Shown in pieces: positions 1 to 9,313 of a stretch of 64,000 nt of DNA. The notes under the pieces were generated by a model. The model made no database searches, had not been told where the DNA came from, and was given only the letters and a program-made list of their open reading frames with translations. Origin of the DNA: Planctomycetia bacterium (GTDB lineage: Bacteria; Planctomycetota; Phycisphaerae; UBA1845; UTPLA1); assembly GCA_015200345.1 (NCBI GenBank), contig CP054187.1:1224470-1288469 (forward strand), read 5' to 3'. Position numbers and translations under genes: made by a program. The first letter of the stretch is position 1; every line of letters begins with the position of its first letter.

Positions 1-3000
1 AACAGACGTGTTGCATTCAACGGTCGCCGCGGGTGGACAAGTGATCAACGGCGGCGTGACGTCATTCACATCAGCCGATTCCGAGCAGGTCAGAGCGGCG
101 TTGCCACAACAGTCATTCGCTTCCACGGTGAGCTCCACCGTGGCCGGGCAACTCGACAACGCCGATACGAGAACGGTGCCGCTGACAGCAATGTGTGTCG
201 GATCAATCTGGGTCACCGTGATATCCGGATCGCCTAATGTGGCATTGCCGGTCGAGAGCACCACCGCCACGCTGACCGCATCCGCGAAGATGCAGCAATT
301 GTCCGCCACAGCCGCCGAGAAACTGACGAGATACTCACAGCCCGAATCGGCACTGCCGCCGGTTATCGAGCAGGAAATGGTTGGTGCCGTCGTGTCGACC
401 ACATGAATCAACTGCTCGCATGACGACGAGTTGTTGCAGGAATCGATGGCGGTCCAAGTCCTCACGATCTCGTAGGCGGGTGTGCAGGCGCTGGGGTTGA
501 TCTGATCGCTGTAGATGATGCCCACGATGCCGGCGCAATTGTCCGTCGCAGAGGCCTGACCGGTCGCTGCGGGCAGAGTGGATGCACCGCACTCGACGGT
601 CGTATCGGCGGGGCAGGTGATTACCGGTGCAATGGTGTCAGTCACATCGACCGTCGTAATGCACAAGTCCGCCGCATGGCCGCAGCAGTCTTCGCCGGTG
701 ACTTCGATTTGAATCGTCGCTGGACAACTGGTCAGCGCGGAGACCGGGATACTGCCGGTGATCTGCACGGTATTGCCGTCCACCTGGACCTTGTTGATGG
801 TTGCTGCCCCGAGCATCGCATTGTTGCTTGGGTTGCTAATGGAAACGTGAACATCATCCGCACTGATGCAGCAATTGTCCGTCGCGGTAGCAGAGAACAG
901 CACTACCGCCTCGCATTCACTGTCCACGCTCGCTCCGGTCGCCGAGCACACAATGGTCGGCGCCGTCGTATCCTGCACGGTGATGGTCTGAACGCATGTG
1001 TCCGTGTTGCCGCAGGCATCGGTCGCGATCCATGTTCGCTCGATCGTCTTGTTGGACGCGCACGCGCCGGGGGTGATCTGATCGGACCAGGTGATGTCAA
1101 CAAGGCCGGGGCAATTGTCCGTCGCGCTCGCCATGCCGGTGTTGGATGGCGCAGTCGAATCGCTGCACTCGATGGTTGCGTCGGCCGGACAGGCAATGAC
1201 CGGTGCAATCGCATCATTCACATTTGCCGTGGCTTCGCAGATCTTGGCGTCGTTGCCGCAGCAATCGACTGCCATGACCGACACTTTCACGGTTGCCGGG
1301 CAGCTTGTCAGGAGCGATACGGGAACGATACCCGTGACTTGCACTTCGGTCGGGCCGACTTGAGATGTCGAGTAGGTGATCGCGCCAATCATGGCGTTGC
1401 CCGTCAGCAACATGGCCGTCGCCGAGACATCCCCCTCATTAAGACAGCAATTGTCGGTAATGGTCGCACTGAAGCTCACGCTCGCCGCACAGCCGGCGTC
1501 TACGCTGGCGTCATCGGCCGAGCAAAGGATGGCAGGCGCCGTGACATCGCGAGAATACTCCGGTGATATGACGAGACTGGTCGGCGGTCCGCTGACCGGT
1601 GATCCCTGATAGCTCAATTCGGAGACGAACGGGCCAAACGTCCGGAAGATCACCGCTGTGGTCGTGCACTCCGGCCAGCCCGCATCGATCACGTCAAAGA
1701 CAAGTGTCGCGAGCAGAATGTTGCCGGTCAGACCCGGCGGATTGCTTGCCAGGTTCAGCGATCCGTCCAGATTCAGGTTGCCCGGTTGCACTTCCGCGGA
1801 TGCGATTGGTTGGACGTGAAGCGGGAACGAGCCGCCGTAGCTGCTGTCGGCGCCATTGTATGCGAGCTTCCCTGCCTCAAATTCCAGGAATGCCTGGAAG
1901 CCGGTGGCACCCGGAGGCACAACATTCGCCGCCCAAAGTTCGACGATGACCTGATCCTCGCCGATGCTGACGCACGTATTGGGTGTAATCGTCCGAGCGA
2001 GTTGAGAGTTCACCACGATCAGCGTATTGCCGGGACACGTCGGGCAAACATCGCCTTCACACACGTCTCCCACATTGTTGTTGTTGGAATCTTCCTGCCC
2101 GGGATTGGGCGTGGACGGGCAATTGTCACAAACGTCGCCGACTCCGTCGCGGTCGGTATCCTGCTGACCGGAGTTGGGAACCAACGCACAGTTGTCATTG
2201 CAGTCGGCAGTCCCATCCGAATCCGTATCCGTATCGGCGACGCCGCAGCCACACTGACCAGCCGTCGTCTTATCAGGATCGTTCGGACAACCGTCGTTGC
2301 AGTCGGCAGTGCCGTCGCCATCCGTGTCCGTATCCACTGCGCCACAACCGCACTGGCCGGGTGTAATCTTTTCCGGGTCGGCCGGGCAGCCGTCGTTGCA
2401 GTCAGCCGTTCCATCGCCGTCGGAATCCAAGTCGCTCACGCCGCAGCCGCAAGCACCTGGCGCAATTTTGTCGGGATCGCTCGGGCAGTTGTCGTTGCAG
2501 TCCGCGGTGCCGTCGCCGTCTGTGTCCGTGTCGGGGAACCCGCATCCGCACTGACCAGGCTCGATCTTGTCGGGATCGCTCGGGCAGTTGTCGTTGCAGT
2601 CCGCAGTGCCGTCGCCGTCGGAATCGACATCACTCACGCCGCAACCGCAAGCACCTGGCGCAATTTTGTCGGGATCGCTCGGGCAGTTGTCGTTACAGTC
2701 CGCGGTGCCGTCGCCGTCTGTGTCCGTGTCGGGGAACCCGCATCCGCACTGACCAGGCTCAATCTTGTCGGGATCGCTCGGGCAGTTGTCGTTGCAGTCC
2801 GCGGTGCCGTCGCCGTCGGAATCGACATCATTCACGCCGCAACCGCAAACGCCAGGCGCGGTCTTGTCAGGATCATTCGGGCAGCCGTCGCAACCATCGG
2901 GCGTGCTGTCCCCATCTGCGTCGGCGCTGTCGTCGTGGCCTGGGCAAACGTCGTTTGCATCACAAACGCCGTCGCCGTCGGCATCCTGGAAAACATTCAA

Positions 3001-5292
3001 ACAGTTGCCGTTGTCGCAGGAGTCCTGCGTACATGGATCATCGTCGTTGCAATCGATCGGCGTATGAACAACATCGCCGTTCGAAGGATCGCAACTGTCT
3101 GTTGTGCAGTCATCGCCGTCATCCAGATTGGGACAAGCCTCGTCATCGCCATAATAGTAGCCGTTGGCAGCGCCACAGTCGGCTTCGGTCATGACTACGC
3201 AACCCGTGCCGGTGCAGCAGGCACCCGTCGCGGGGGCGCAGGGGTTTGGCGCGCCGTCGAGTATGATGGACCAGGAAACAAGCGTACCAGTATCACCGCT
3301 GGCATTGTCGGAGATCGTCAGCGTCCATGTGCCGCTGGAATTCTCACCGTTGAATGCGCTCAACGGATTGTTGGGCGTGTAGTTCGGGGGCGATGTCAGG
3401 TTCGCAAGGCAGATTGTCTCAATCGCACCGCCGCTTCCCTGATCGTCAAGGATCACATTGTTGTAATTCGGCTGATTGCAGCCAAAGCCGGTGCCCGTAA
3501 AGCCCGGCCGATCGACAATCGTCACCGGCGTGCCGCCGTTGTGCGAGAGCCGGACGATCAAATCGCCAACCCATGTATGGGTCACTTGCAGCCGAACATT
3601 GGCGTCTGTAATTGCAAAGGAGTCCGTGACGGTGATGGTGCTTGAGACGCCTGTCGGGTTGATGTCGGGAATAGAAACAGACGGCGAAGCGGAATACGTC
3701 TGCGGGCCGTCGCAAATCACGCCCGCCGTCCACGTGCCCGCGCAGCCGGCCTGCGTTGTCTGGGTGCAGGTTTCACCGATGCAGCAAGCTCCCACTGGCT
3801 CGGAGGTACAAGGACTGGGCTTCCCCGCAATCTCGAGGCCCCAACCATTCAGTGTCCCCGCGTCTCCGGACGCATCGTCCGCGACATACAACTCCCATGT
3901 TCCCGATGCGTTCTGGCCATGAAACGCCGAAAGCAGGTTCATCGGTCGATATCGGCCGCTCGGAATGGCGTTGGTCCCGCCTCCAGCCGCTGTCGCCGCG
4001 GCGTCGATCGTCGTCGCCGCCTGATCGTCCAACACGTACCAGTTCGCAGAGCCGAAATCGGAACTGCTACTTGAAGCACCGGGAATGACCGTAATCTGCG
4101 TCCCGGTATCGACGTGCCGCAATCGCATGATCACATCGCCATACCACGTATGGACCATTCGGAATCGCAGATTGAGGTCCGTAATCGTGAAAGAATCCGT
4201 AATCGTCAACGATCGTGTAATGCCGCCTGCCGGCACATTGTCAGGGATGCCCGCCGGAATGCCTGCCGTTCCCGCATAGCCATCGACGCACGACGTTCCC
4301 GCCGGATTCCACGCGAGCCCGCCTTGGGCGACACATGTCTTCTCGGTAACCGCATTTGCCACACAGCCGTTCGCCGAGCCGAGACAGCACCCGCGGCGAA
4401 CCGAAACAAGCTCGTAACCGTGTCGAGCGGGCTGGGCGTAAGGGGCGATGAAGACCGTACCGGCCGGATTGTTGCTCACGAATGGGCTTGCAACGCCGTT
4501 TCCACCGCCCAAAGTTGTCAGAAAATCGAGATTGGCATTGACTCCGAGATCAACCGGGGAGTACAAGCCGACGCCCATGTTGTTCAGTTGGCCGCCAACA
4601 GTTGGACTGACGTTTCCGTTTGATTGAAAGATCGTTCCTACCCAGAGTTTTCCGCTTGGCGGAATAACGATTGTCTGGCTCGCATCCGGAATCGCGAAAG
4701 TAAGAATCACCAGGTTGTTCGCGGTGAATGAGATCGCATTGAAGTTGTAACCGCCAAGAAAGGTGCCTGGACTGCCGCTTTCATCCGCAAAGAATCGAAG
4801 TTGCGGCCGACACGAAAGCGTGACTGGGTTTCCATTGGCCACACTGAATCGCAATTCGGTGATCCGATCGCCCGGGCTCCCGGCGATGCACTGGACATCG
4901 TCCGCAAGGAGGCGCGTGTTGCGAAGCAGCGTGCCTGCCGTCGTTGCATCCGCCCCGCCGATCGCCACAAACGCGCCAGTGAAGTTTGTCACATTCGAGT
5001 AGATCGCATCCGGGGCCGGAGCGCGCGCGGAATCGCTGAATGGTTCGCCCAGCCGATATTCCGCCGCGATGACTGCTTCAAGACCATCCACAATGAGGCT
5101 TGGGTCGAGTTCGCCGGCCGGCAATGCCGCCACGGGTGGCTGTTTCTGCGGTCCCGATGCTTCCGGGTGTTGCGCGGGGAGAGTTGATGGGAATCCGGCG
5201 AAAAGAAATGGCGTAATCAGTGTGATGGGATGAACAATTCGTGCAATTCGGGACCGGATGCCATTACAACAGCCGACGCGATATGGATTCAT
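1..5292 (-). CDS. Giant secreted modular surface protein (P domains, TSP3 repeats, HYR domains), 3' end outside the window
   Basis: The frame is open from the ATG at 5292 to the window edge, giving at least 1,764 residues with no stop. The N-terminus has a basic region and a hydrophobic stretch (about residues 20-40) that can serve as a signal peptide. Two proprotein-convertase-type P domains follow (about residues 335-485 and 525-670), each with a HTW-x-GD core and an SGTW motif near its end. Seven Ca-binding thrombospondin type 3 repeats (about 765-1080) carry DxDxDG and CND-x-CP motifs. A cohesin-like beta region comes next (about 1090-1215), then alternating HYR-type domains with TDNC and CPA motifs to the edge. 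Such proteins are normally exported and act in adhesion or as envelope components. The role is inferred from domains only, and no enzymatic domain is visible. The anchor or sorting signal should lie outside the window. Confidence 0.9.
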   Translation of the reverse strand, partial: MNPYRVGCCNGIRSRIARIVHPITLITPFLFAGFPSTLPAQHPEASGPQKQPPVAALPAGELDPSLIVDGLEAVIAAEYRLGEPFSDSARAPAPDAIYSNVTNFTGAFVAIGGADATTAGTLLRNTRLLADDVQCIAGSPGDRITELRFSVANGNPVTLSCRPQLRFFADESGSPGTFLGGYNFNAISFTANNLVILTFAIPDASQTIVIPPSGKLWVGTIFQSNGNVSPTVGGQLNNMGVGLYSPVDLGVNANLDFLTTLGGGNGVASPFVSNNPAGTVFIAPYAQPARHGYELVSVRRGCCLGSANGCVANAVTEKTCVAQGGLAWNPAGTSCVDGYAGTAGIPAGIPDNVPAGGITRSLTITDSFTITDLNLRFRMVHTWYGDVIMRLRHVDTGTQITVIPGASSSSSDFGSANWYVLDDQAATTIDAAATAAGGGTNAIPSGRYRPMNLLSAFHGQNASGTWELYVADDASGDAGTLNGWGLEIAGKPSPCTSEPVGACCIGETCTQTTQAGCAGTWTAGVICDGPQTYSASPSVSIPDINPTGVSSTITVTDSFAITDANVRLQVTHTWVGDLIVRLSHNGGTPVTIVDRPGFTGTGFGCNQPNYNNVILDDQGSGGAIETICLANLTSPPNYTPNNPLSAFNGENSSGTWTLTISDNASGDTGTLVSWSIILDGAPNPCAPATGACCTGTGCVVMTEADCGAANGYYYGDDEACPNLDDGDDCTTDSCDPSNGDVVHTPIDCNDDDPCTQDSCDNGNCLNVFQDADGDGVCDANDVCPGHDDSADADGDSTPDGCDGCPNDPDKTAPGVCGCGVNDVDSDGDGTADCNDNCPSDPDKIEPGQCGCGFPDTDTDGDGTADCNDNCPSDPDKIAPGACGCGVSDVDSDGDGTADCNDNCPSDPDKIEPGQCGCGFPDTDTDGDGTADCNDNCPSDPDKIAPGACGCGVSDLDSDGDGTADCNDGCPADPEKITPGQCGCGAVDTDTDGDGTADCNDGCPNDPDKTTAGQCGCGVADTDTDSDGTADCNDNCALVPNSGQQDTDRDGVGDVCDNCPSTPNPGQEDSNNNNVGDVCEGDVCPTCPGNTLIVVNSQLARTITPNTCVSIGEDQVIVELWAANVVPPGATGFQAFLEFEAGKLAYNGADSSYGGSFPLHVQPIASAEVQPGNLNLDGSLNLASNPPGLTGNILLATLVFDVIDAGWPECTTTAVIFRTFGPFVSELSYQGSPVSGPPTSLVISPEYSRDVTAPAILCSADDASVDAGCAASVSFSATITDNCCLNEGDVSATAMLLTGNAMIGAITYSTSQVGPTEVQVTGIVPVSLLTSCPATVKVSVMAVDCCGNDAKICEATANVNDAIAPVIACPADATIECSDSTAPSNTGMASATDNCPGLVDITWSDQITPGACASNKTIERTWIATDACGNTDTCVQTITVQDTTAPTIVCSATGASVDSECEAVVLFSATATDNCCISADDVHVSISNPSNNAMLGAATINKVQVDGNTVQITGSIPVSALTSCPATIQIEVTGEDCCGHAADLCITTVDVTDTIAPVITCPADTTVECGASTLPAATGQASATDNCAGIVGIIYSDQINPSACTPAYEIVRTWTAIDSCNNSSSCEQLIHVVDTTAPTISCSITGGSADSGCEYLVSFSAAVADNCCIFADAVSVAVVLSTGNATLGDPDITVTQIDPTHIAVSGTVLVSALSSCPATVELTVEANDCCGNAALTCSESADVNDVTPPLITCPPAATVECNTSV
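2190..2885 (-). repeat. Seven tandem 99-bp units encoding thrombospondin type 3 repeats
   Basis: The segment reading GCAGTC(C/G)GC recurs every 99 bp (near 2192, 2291, 2390, 2489, 2588, 2687 and 2786). Each unit encodes 33 residues with a DCNDNCPSDPDKI core. Two unit types alternate (an APGACGCG type and an EPGQCGCG type), so the two neighbouring 198-bp pairs from about 2461 to 2856 are almost identical. This points to recent duplication of a two-unit block. Confidence 0.9.
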
Positions 5293-5517
5293 GGTCTTTG
5301 ACCCTCTTGGCGAACCGCATCTGCAAGACTCTGAAGACCGCCCGTTTGCGCCCTGATCGAAATGCTCCCGGAATCGCGCGCGGACTCACTACGGTCGCGG
5401 CGAACGACGATCCTCGCCCAGCTTTGCAATTAGTCCAAACAGATATGAGTTAAGAACACTACTTTACTCTCTTAGCGATTGACTCATATCGCTTGGCCCG
5501 AGCTTCTAATTTGGGAG

Positions 5518-5545
5518 CGTATCAGGTTCGCACGCGACAAGTCAA
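5518..5545 (-). promoter_or_regulatory. Possible sigma70-type promoter for the giant surface protein
   Basis: On the minus strand TTGACT (5545-5540) is followed after 16 bp by GATACG (5523-5518). The -35 box is good and the -10 box is weak. It would give a leader of more than 200 nt. Confidence 0.3.
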
Positions 5546-5700
5546 GTGTAAACTTGCGACAATTTGATAAATTTTCAAATTTCTTTTACGAATGGGTGAA
5601 TTTCCCTAGTGCCTCGAATTTGCCATTTAGTTCGATTGACGTACTGTTGTGAAATGTTTCACTCAAAGTGACACAATCGGCTCTGGTGGATTTAGGATGG

Positions 5701-5799
5701 TTTCTCCAATATCCACGGGGGGGAGCTGACTGCAACGTTGCGATCGCTGTTCTGGGCCGCGAAGATTTCTCCAATATCCCCGAGGGGCACACTGACCTG
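5701..5799. repeat. Direct repeat pair TTTCTCCAATATCC, 65 bp apart
   Basis: TTTCTCCAATATCC occurs at 5701-5714 and again at 5766-5779. Each is followed by a G-rich run and then a TGAC-x-TGC-like tail, so similarity extends over about 33 bp. Two copies with a 32-bp gap are too few to be called a CRISPR array. Confidence 0.65.
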
Positions 5800-6024
5800 C
5801 TCCCCGGCCCTCGCGAAGCGAGATGAAGCTGGACAAAAAACGCTTGCGGCCGCACCGCCGGGACGGGGCACGGTGGTTACACCGCGCCGCCGACTCTTCG
5901 GCCCAAGTGCCGGTGTCCCGACGGGGTCTCTCCGCCCGCCAGAGAGCGTCTCGTGCAGAGTTCGTTGGCGCGTCTCCGATTCGTGACGCAAGGTGCCCAG
6001 CGCCGCGCGTGCGATGAACCGTGT

Positions 6025-6942
6025 TTATGGAAAAAACGATGGTTGCGCCGAAAAGGCGGCGTTGTTGTAGCCCGAGCCGTTGATGGTTCCCGCCCATGAG
6101 CCATCCGGGAGAATTGATGCGGTCACGGTCGCGGTAGTGAATCCGGGGGTGGCCACCGAGAAAGTCACCTGGTTCTCGCTCACGACTCCCTCAAGGTCTG
6201 CACCGTAGCTTGCGAACATCCTCCATGTTCCGCGAAGAACGCCCTCTGATACGACAATGGTCATGATGCCGTTGAAGCCGTCCAAAGCGGTTGTCCGCTG
6301 ACCCGAGGCATCATCCTCAAAACCAAACAGCGTCACTGGATCTGCCATCCACGGTGAATTGGAAAAACCCGAGCCGTTAATCGTGCCGAGAAGCGAGCCG
6401 TCCGGCTGAATCGAGGCTTGAATCGATGCATTGCTGAATCCGGGGGCGGTTGATGTCAGCGACAACTGATCGCCGATCACCGTTCCTTCGATGTCGGTCC
6501 CCAGATTGCTGCTCCGAAAGTTGCCACGAACCTGTCCATTGCGGACGGCCAGCGTAATACGCCCGATGATTCCCTGAATCGTTACGGTGCGATGCCCGGC
6601 AACGGCCACGAAGACAGCCGTGACCGCTTGGTCCTGTTCAACCGTCAACGCAATCTGTGCGTCGCTTGTGCTGGCCGCGCCCTCCCATCGGACGAAGTGC
6701 CAGCCTTCTGCCGGCAACGCCCTAAGCGTCACCGTACTCCCCTCTGCGAAGTTCCCATCGGTGAATGAGACGCTGCCGTCTGCCGTCACCCGCTCGACGG
6801 TGCCCTGTCCGCTGATGGATGCTCTCAAGGAATACATGGGGACGAATGGGACGGCCGGATTGCCCTGACAGTCCATGCCCGTCAGGGCCGGCAGTGCCAA
6901 GAGCAGGAGAATAAACATGCGAGGACTCAACGGGTGCTTCAT
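6025..6942 (-). CDS. Predicted lipoprotein with InlB-type repeat and two copies of a ~85-residue beta module
   Basis: The ATG at 6942 is chosen because GAGGAG sits 7 nt upstream; longer frames lack such a site. The 305-residue product starts with a hydrophobic signal (about residues 9-22) ending at Leu-Thr-Gly-Met-Asp-Cys, a loose lipobox, so a lipid anchor is likely but not certain. Residues ~40-110 match the divergent InlB B-repeat type, with GW-x-F-x-RWEG and a QDQAVTAVF end. Two homologous modules follow (about 120-200 and 220-303), each with a DGS-x-x-GTINGSG motif. The function is unknown; an envelope or surface-binding role is inferred. It lies upstream of the giant surface protein gene on the same strand but 730 bp away, so co-transcription is not supported. 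Confidence 0.85.
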   Translation of the reverse strand: MKHPLSPRMFILLLLALPALTGMDCQGNPAVPFVPMYSLRASISGQGTVERVTADGSVSFTDGNFAEGSTVTLRALPAEGWHFVRWEGAASTSDAQIALTVEQDQAVTAVFVAVAGHRTVTIQGIIGRITLAVRNGQVRGNFRSSNLGTDIEGTVIGDQLSLTSTAPGFSNASIQASIQPDGSLLGTINGSGFSNSPWMADPVTLFGFEDDASGQRTTALDGFNGIMTIVVSEGVLRGTWRMFASYGADLEGVVSENQVTFSVATPGFTTATVTASILPDGSWAGTINGSGYNNAAFSAQPSFFP

Positions 6943-7340
6943 GAACATGCTCCTCGAGCGAGTCGCCTCCTTTTCCGGCACGTGCCACGGATGGGCCGGC
7001 GGAGGAGGAGGGCAACTGCACTTCAGAAATGTGCCGCGCACGCAGGAGGGGCAGGCATCGCACTTGCCGCGAAGGGGCCGCCTTCTCACGGACGCACGAT
7101 CGACACGAACTCACGCGCGGCACGCAGAAGACAACAATCAGAAACCGGCCGCGTATCGGTCACGGATAAACTAGGGCACAGAGGTGACAAGGTGCGTCGG
7201 CCCTAACATCGGAGGGGGTGACAAGGCAGGTCGCACGTCCGAGAGCTTGCCTCGCGGCGAGTGCTTAAGTGCGGCAAGCGTGTACAGCACAATGAGAAAA
7301 AAATCGTTTGTTAGGGTGTTGGCGGCGACGCGAAATCTAA
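6943..7340. other. Intergenic region between the lipoprotein and the WYL regulator gene
   Basis: No gene is supported. The 10-bp word GGTGACAAGG occurs twice (7183-7192 and 7217-7226). A run of seven A (seven T on the minus strand) near 7293-7300 lies downstream of the WYL gene, but no convincing hairpin precedes it. Confidence 0.5.
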
Positions 7341-8372
7341 TCAGCCGATGCCCTCGTAGCATGCGGCGGCGGCCAGCAGTTCTTCGCGTATCTCGGCGCG
7401 GAGCCAGTCCGGCCTCAAGACCTCGGCCTGCTTGCCGAACCCCAGCAGCCACCGCTTGAACTCGACGAGGTCACCCAGTTGAAACGTCGCCACGAGGCTG
7501 CCCGCCTCTCCGGCGACCGGCTCGAACAGCGTCGCGTCTTCTTCGAGCCAGGACAATTGTTGACTCTCATGCCAGACGCGCTCTTCAATAAGGGCGGCCC
7601 CTGCGCCGGTGAACCGCACGGCGATCTCGATCGGCGATGCAGAAGATTGAATAATGCCAAAACTGCTGCGGAACTGGTCCTCCAGCCGGAAGTCGTCCGC
7701 GCGTTCAAAATGGCCGCTCATGATCTGCGCCGAGCGCATGCGCGCTAACTTGAAAACACGCAAGGCTCCGGCCCGGTGAGAATGCGCCACGAGGAAGATG
7801 TCGCCGTCATACAGCACGAGCCCATACGGGTCGCAGGTGGTGACGTATTCCTCGCCTCGCCACAGCGCTCGATAGCCGATCTGTACCGTGCGGCATTCAC
7901 GGGCAGCCTGCTCCAGCGTGCGAAGGATGCCTGCCTTCTCAGCATATCGGGTCTGGCCGGTTCGCCGTACGTGGACAATGCCATCAAGGTTCGTAAAGTA
8001 ATTCAGCGCGGAGGCTGGCAAAGCCTGTCTGACCTTTTCCATGATGTCCGTCAGCCCTTGCGCCAGATGGGTTCCCTGGAGTGGAGCGAGAAGCCCGCCG
8101 GCCAAGTGCAGCGCCATCGCCTCGGTCAAGCTGATAACAAGCGGGCCGTGGCGAAAGAAGTCATGCGGGATGCGCCAATAGCGCTTCCCGTTCACGTCGA
8201 CGTCGTGCTCCAGCGGAAATCCCAGCTCCTGGAGCATCTCGAAATCCCGTTGAATGGTGCGCTCGCTGACCCCGAATCGCTCGGTCAGTTCTCGCAGGGG
8301 AATTCCCGCTCCTCTCGTTTGAAGCGTGCGAAGCAGTTCCCATTGCCGCAGCAATTGGTCTCCGCGTGACAT
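7341..8372 (-). CDS. YafY-type transcriptional regulator (HTH + WYL domain)
   Basis: This 343-residue protein begins with a winged helix-turn-helix (about residues 5-60; the recognition segment includes FGVSERTIQRDFEML). It continues with a WYL domain (about 145-225) showing the expected CDPYGLVLYDGDIFLVAH stretch, then a C-terminal extension domain. WYL regulators bind small nucleic acids or other ligands and often control DNA-damage, defence or metabolic genes. The length and order are typical of the family. It sits at the edge of an accessory segment and is divergent from the 8.6 kb gene pair, which is a plausible target. Its own upstream region holds a small inverted repeat over a -10-like box, suggesting autoregulation. 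Confidence 0.9.
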   Translation of the reverse strand: MSRGDQLLRQWELLRTLQTRGAGIPLRELTERFGVSERTIQRDFEMLQELGFPLEHDVDVNGKRYWRIPHDFFRHGPLVISLTEAMALHLAGGLLAPLQGTHLAQGLTDIMEKVRQALPASALNYFTNLDGIVHVRRTGQTRYAEKAGILRTLEQAARECRTVQIGYRALWRGEEYVTTCDPYGLVLYDGDIFLVAHSHRAGALRVFKLARMRSAQIMSGHFERADDFRLEDQFRSSFGIIQSSASPIEIAVRFTGAGAALIEERVWHESQQLSWLEEDATLFEPVAGEAGSLVATFQLGDLVEFKRWLLGFGKQAEVLRPDWLRAEIREELLAAAACYEGIG

Positions 8373-8412
8373 GCATAGCGCCCAGTGCCGAGGTAATATC
8401 CCACCCGATGAC

Positions 8413-8426
8413 GGTATCAGTATACC
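8413..8426 (-). promoter_or_regulatory. Inverted repeat GGTAT-N4-ATACC overlapping a -10-like box upstream of the WYL gene
   Basis: GGTATCAGTATACC is a perfect 5-bp inverted repeat. On the minus strand it contains TATACT, a good -10 hexamer about 45 bp before the WYL start. It may be an autoregulatory operator; this is inference. Confidence 0.4.
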
Positions 8427-8629
8427 AAATGGCGATTAACAAGCCTGCTGACGAGGATCGGCCCGCCGCTGACCCGCTTCCGCGAGAATCGCACCGGCTG
8501 GTGCTTCGGCAGCACAACGAGACCATCCGCGCCGTGGCGCAAATTTATGCGCAATGGCGTTTTGCAAATGGCTTCTAAGCCCTTGTCGCGTCGCAACTTG
8601 GCTACAGTTCACAGGCTGACTCCAGTCGA

Positions 8630-9313
8630 ATGTCCAACCGACCGATGATCGGGGGCGTCGGAGATGCTATCTACATGGTCTCTCTACGTCTATATCTTGC
8701 ACGATTTCTTCGACTCACGCTGATCACACTCTTGGCGTTGCCGCTGATCGGCGCGTCGCTGTGGTTTCTCTTTCTGCGACTTTATGGTCCGCCGGTCGCC
8801 CAGGCGTTGGCGCGAGAAGCCGTCGTCGATCGGGTCTTACCGGACGGGACCATCTTGGATGACGCCGGGCGATCGTGTCCGCGTGAGGCGGTCTCGTTCA
8901 TCGAGCTGCGCGTGTTGAGCGATGGAAAGGATTACATCGGCCACGCGTTTCTTCACTGGCCCCGCGCCACGATCGGCTTCTGTACGGACGAGGAGAACAT
9001 CGGCCTGATCGACTACCTGCTGCCCTGGTCTGGCACGTCGCCGGGCTACCTGCGCGACGACACCGAGCAGTGTTTCGATTACGTTCGTCGATATTGCGCG
9101 TGCCCGAGCACCATCGAGCAATTGGAAATTGCTGTGATTGCGCACGCCGACGATCCGTATCAGGTCGGCAACTGGCGGGGAGGAATGAACTGCGCCACGT
9201 GGGCGACCCATCGTCTCCGCGATGCGGGGCTATCACCGCCGGAGGGCGATTGTCCGAATCGACTGGCGCGGCAGATGACACCATGGGTCTCGGAGATCAA
9301 GAATGGCCATTGA
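8630..9313 (+). CDS. Membrane-anchored protein, possibly a permuted papain-fold (NlpC/YiiX-like) enzyme
   Basis: The 227-residue product has one strong N-terminal transmembrane segment (about residues 28-50). A soluble part follows with a His in GHAFLHW (about residue 105) and a Cys in MNCATWA (about 190). His before Cys is the order seen in circularly permuted papain-like proteins of the NlpC/LRAT/YiiX group, hence the proposal; no family match could be run. An alternative start at 8675 (Met16) has GGAG 11 nt upstream and would place the membrane helix at the very N-terminus. Its end overlaps the following pseudopilin gene by 11 bp, implying coupled translation. Confidence 0.7.
   Translation: MSNRPMIGGVGDAIYMVSLRLYLARFLRLTLITLLALPLIGASLWFLFLRLYGPPVAQALAREAVVDRVLPDGTILDDAGRSCPREAVSFIELRVLSDGKDYIGHAFLHWPRATIGFCTDEENIGLIDYLLPWSGTSPGYLRDDTEQCFDYVRRYCACPSTIEQLEIAVIAHADDPYQVGNWRGGMNCATWATHRLRDAGLSPPEGDCPNRLARQMTPWVSEIKNGH

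Larger units (their letters stand above)
5293..6024. other. Intergenic region, AT-rich next to the giant gene, with a degenerate repeat pair
   Basis: No convincing gene was seen. The first ~370 bp (5293-5660) are much more AT-rich than the surroundings and probably hold the promoter of the giant minus-strand gene. A short inverted repeat TCACT-CAA-AGTGA lies at 5659-5671. The 5.7-5.8 kb part contains two copies of an imperfect repeat described separately. The overlapping open frames here are mutually exclusive and look random. Confidence 0.6.

Noticed and set aside
2190..2885. Possible CRISPR array
   Set aside because: The 99-bp units are contiguous, lack unique spacers and encode a regular Ca-binding repeat in frame.
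1786..3645. 619-codon plus-strand frame opposite the giant surface protein
   Set aside because: It is the antisense shadow of the TSP3 and HYR coding repeats. Its repetitive Val/Ala/Arg content follows the repeat period, and the minus frame has clear domains.
5701..5799. Two-repeat CRISPR
   Set aside because: Only two imperfect copies, no cas genes and similarity extending past the repeat.
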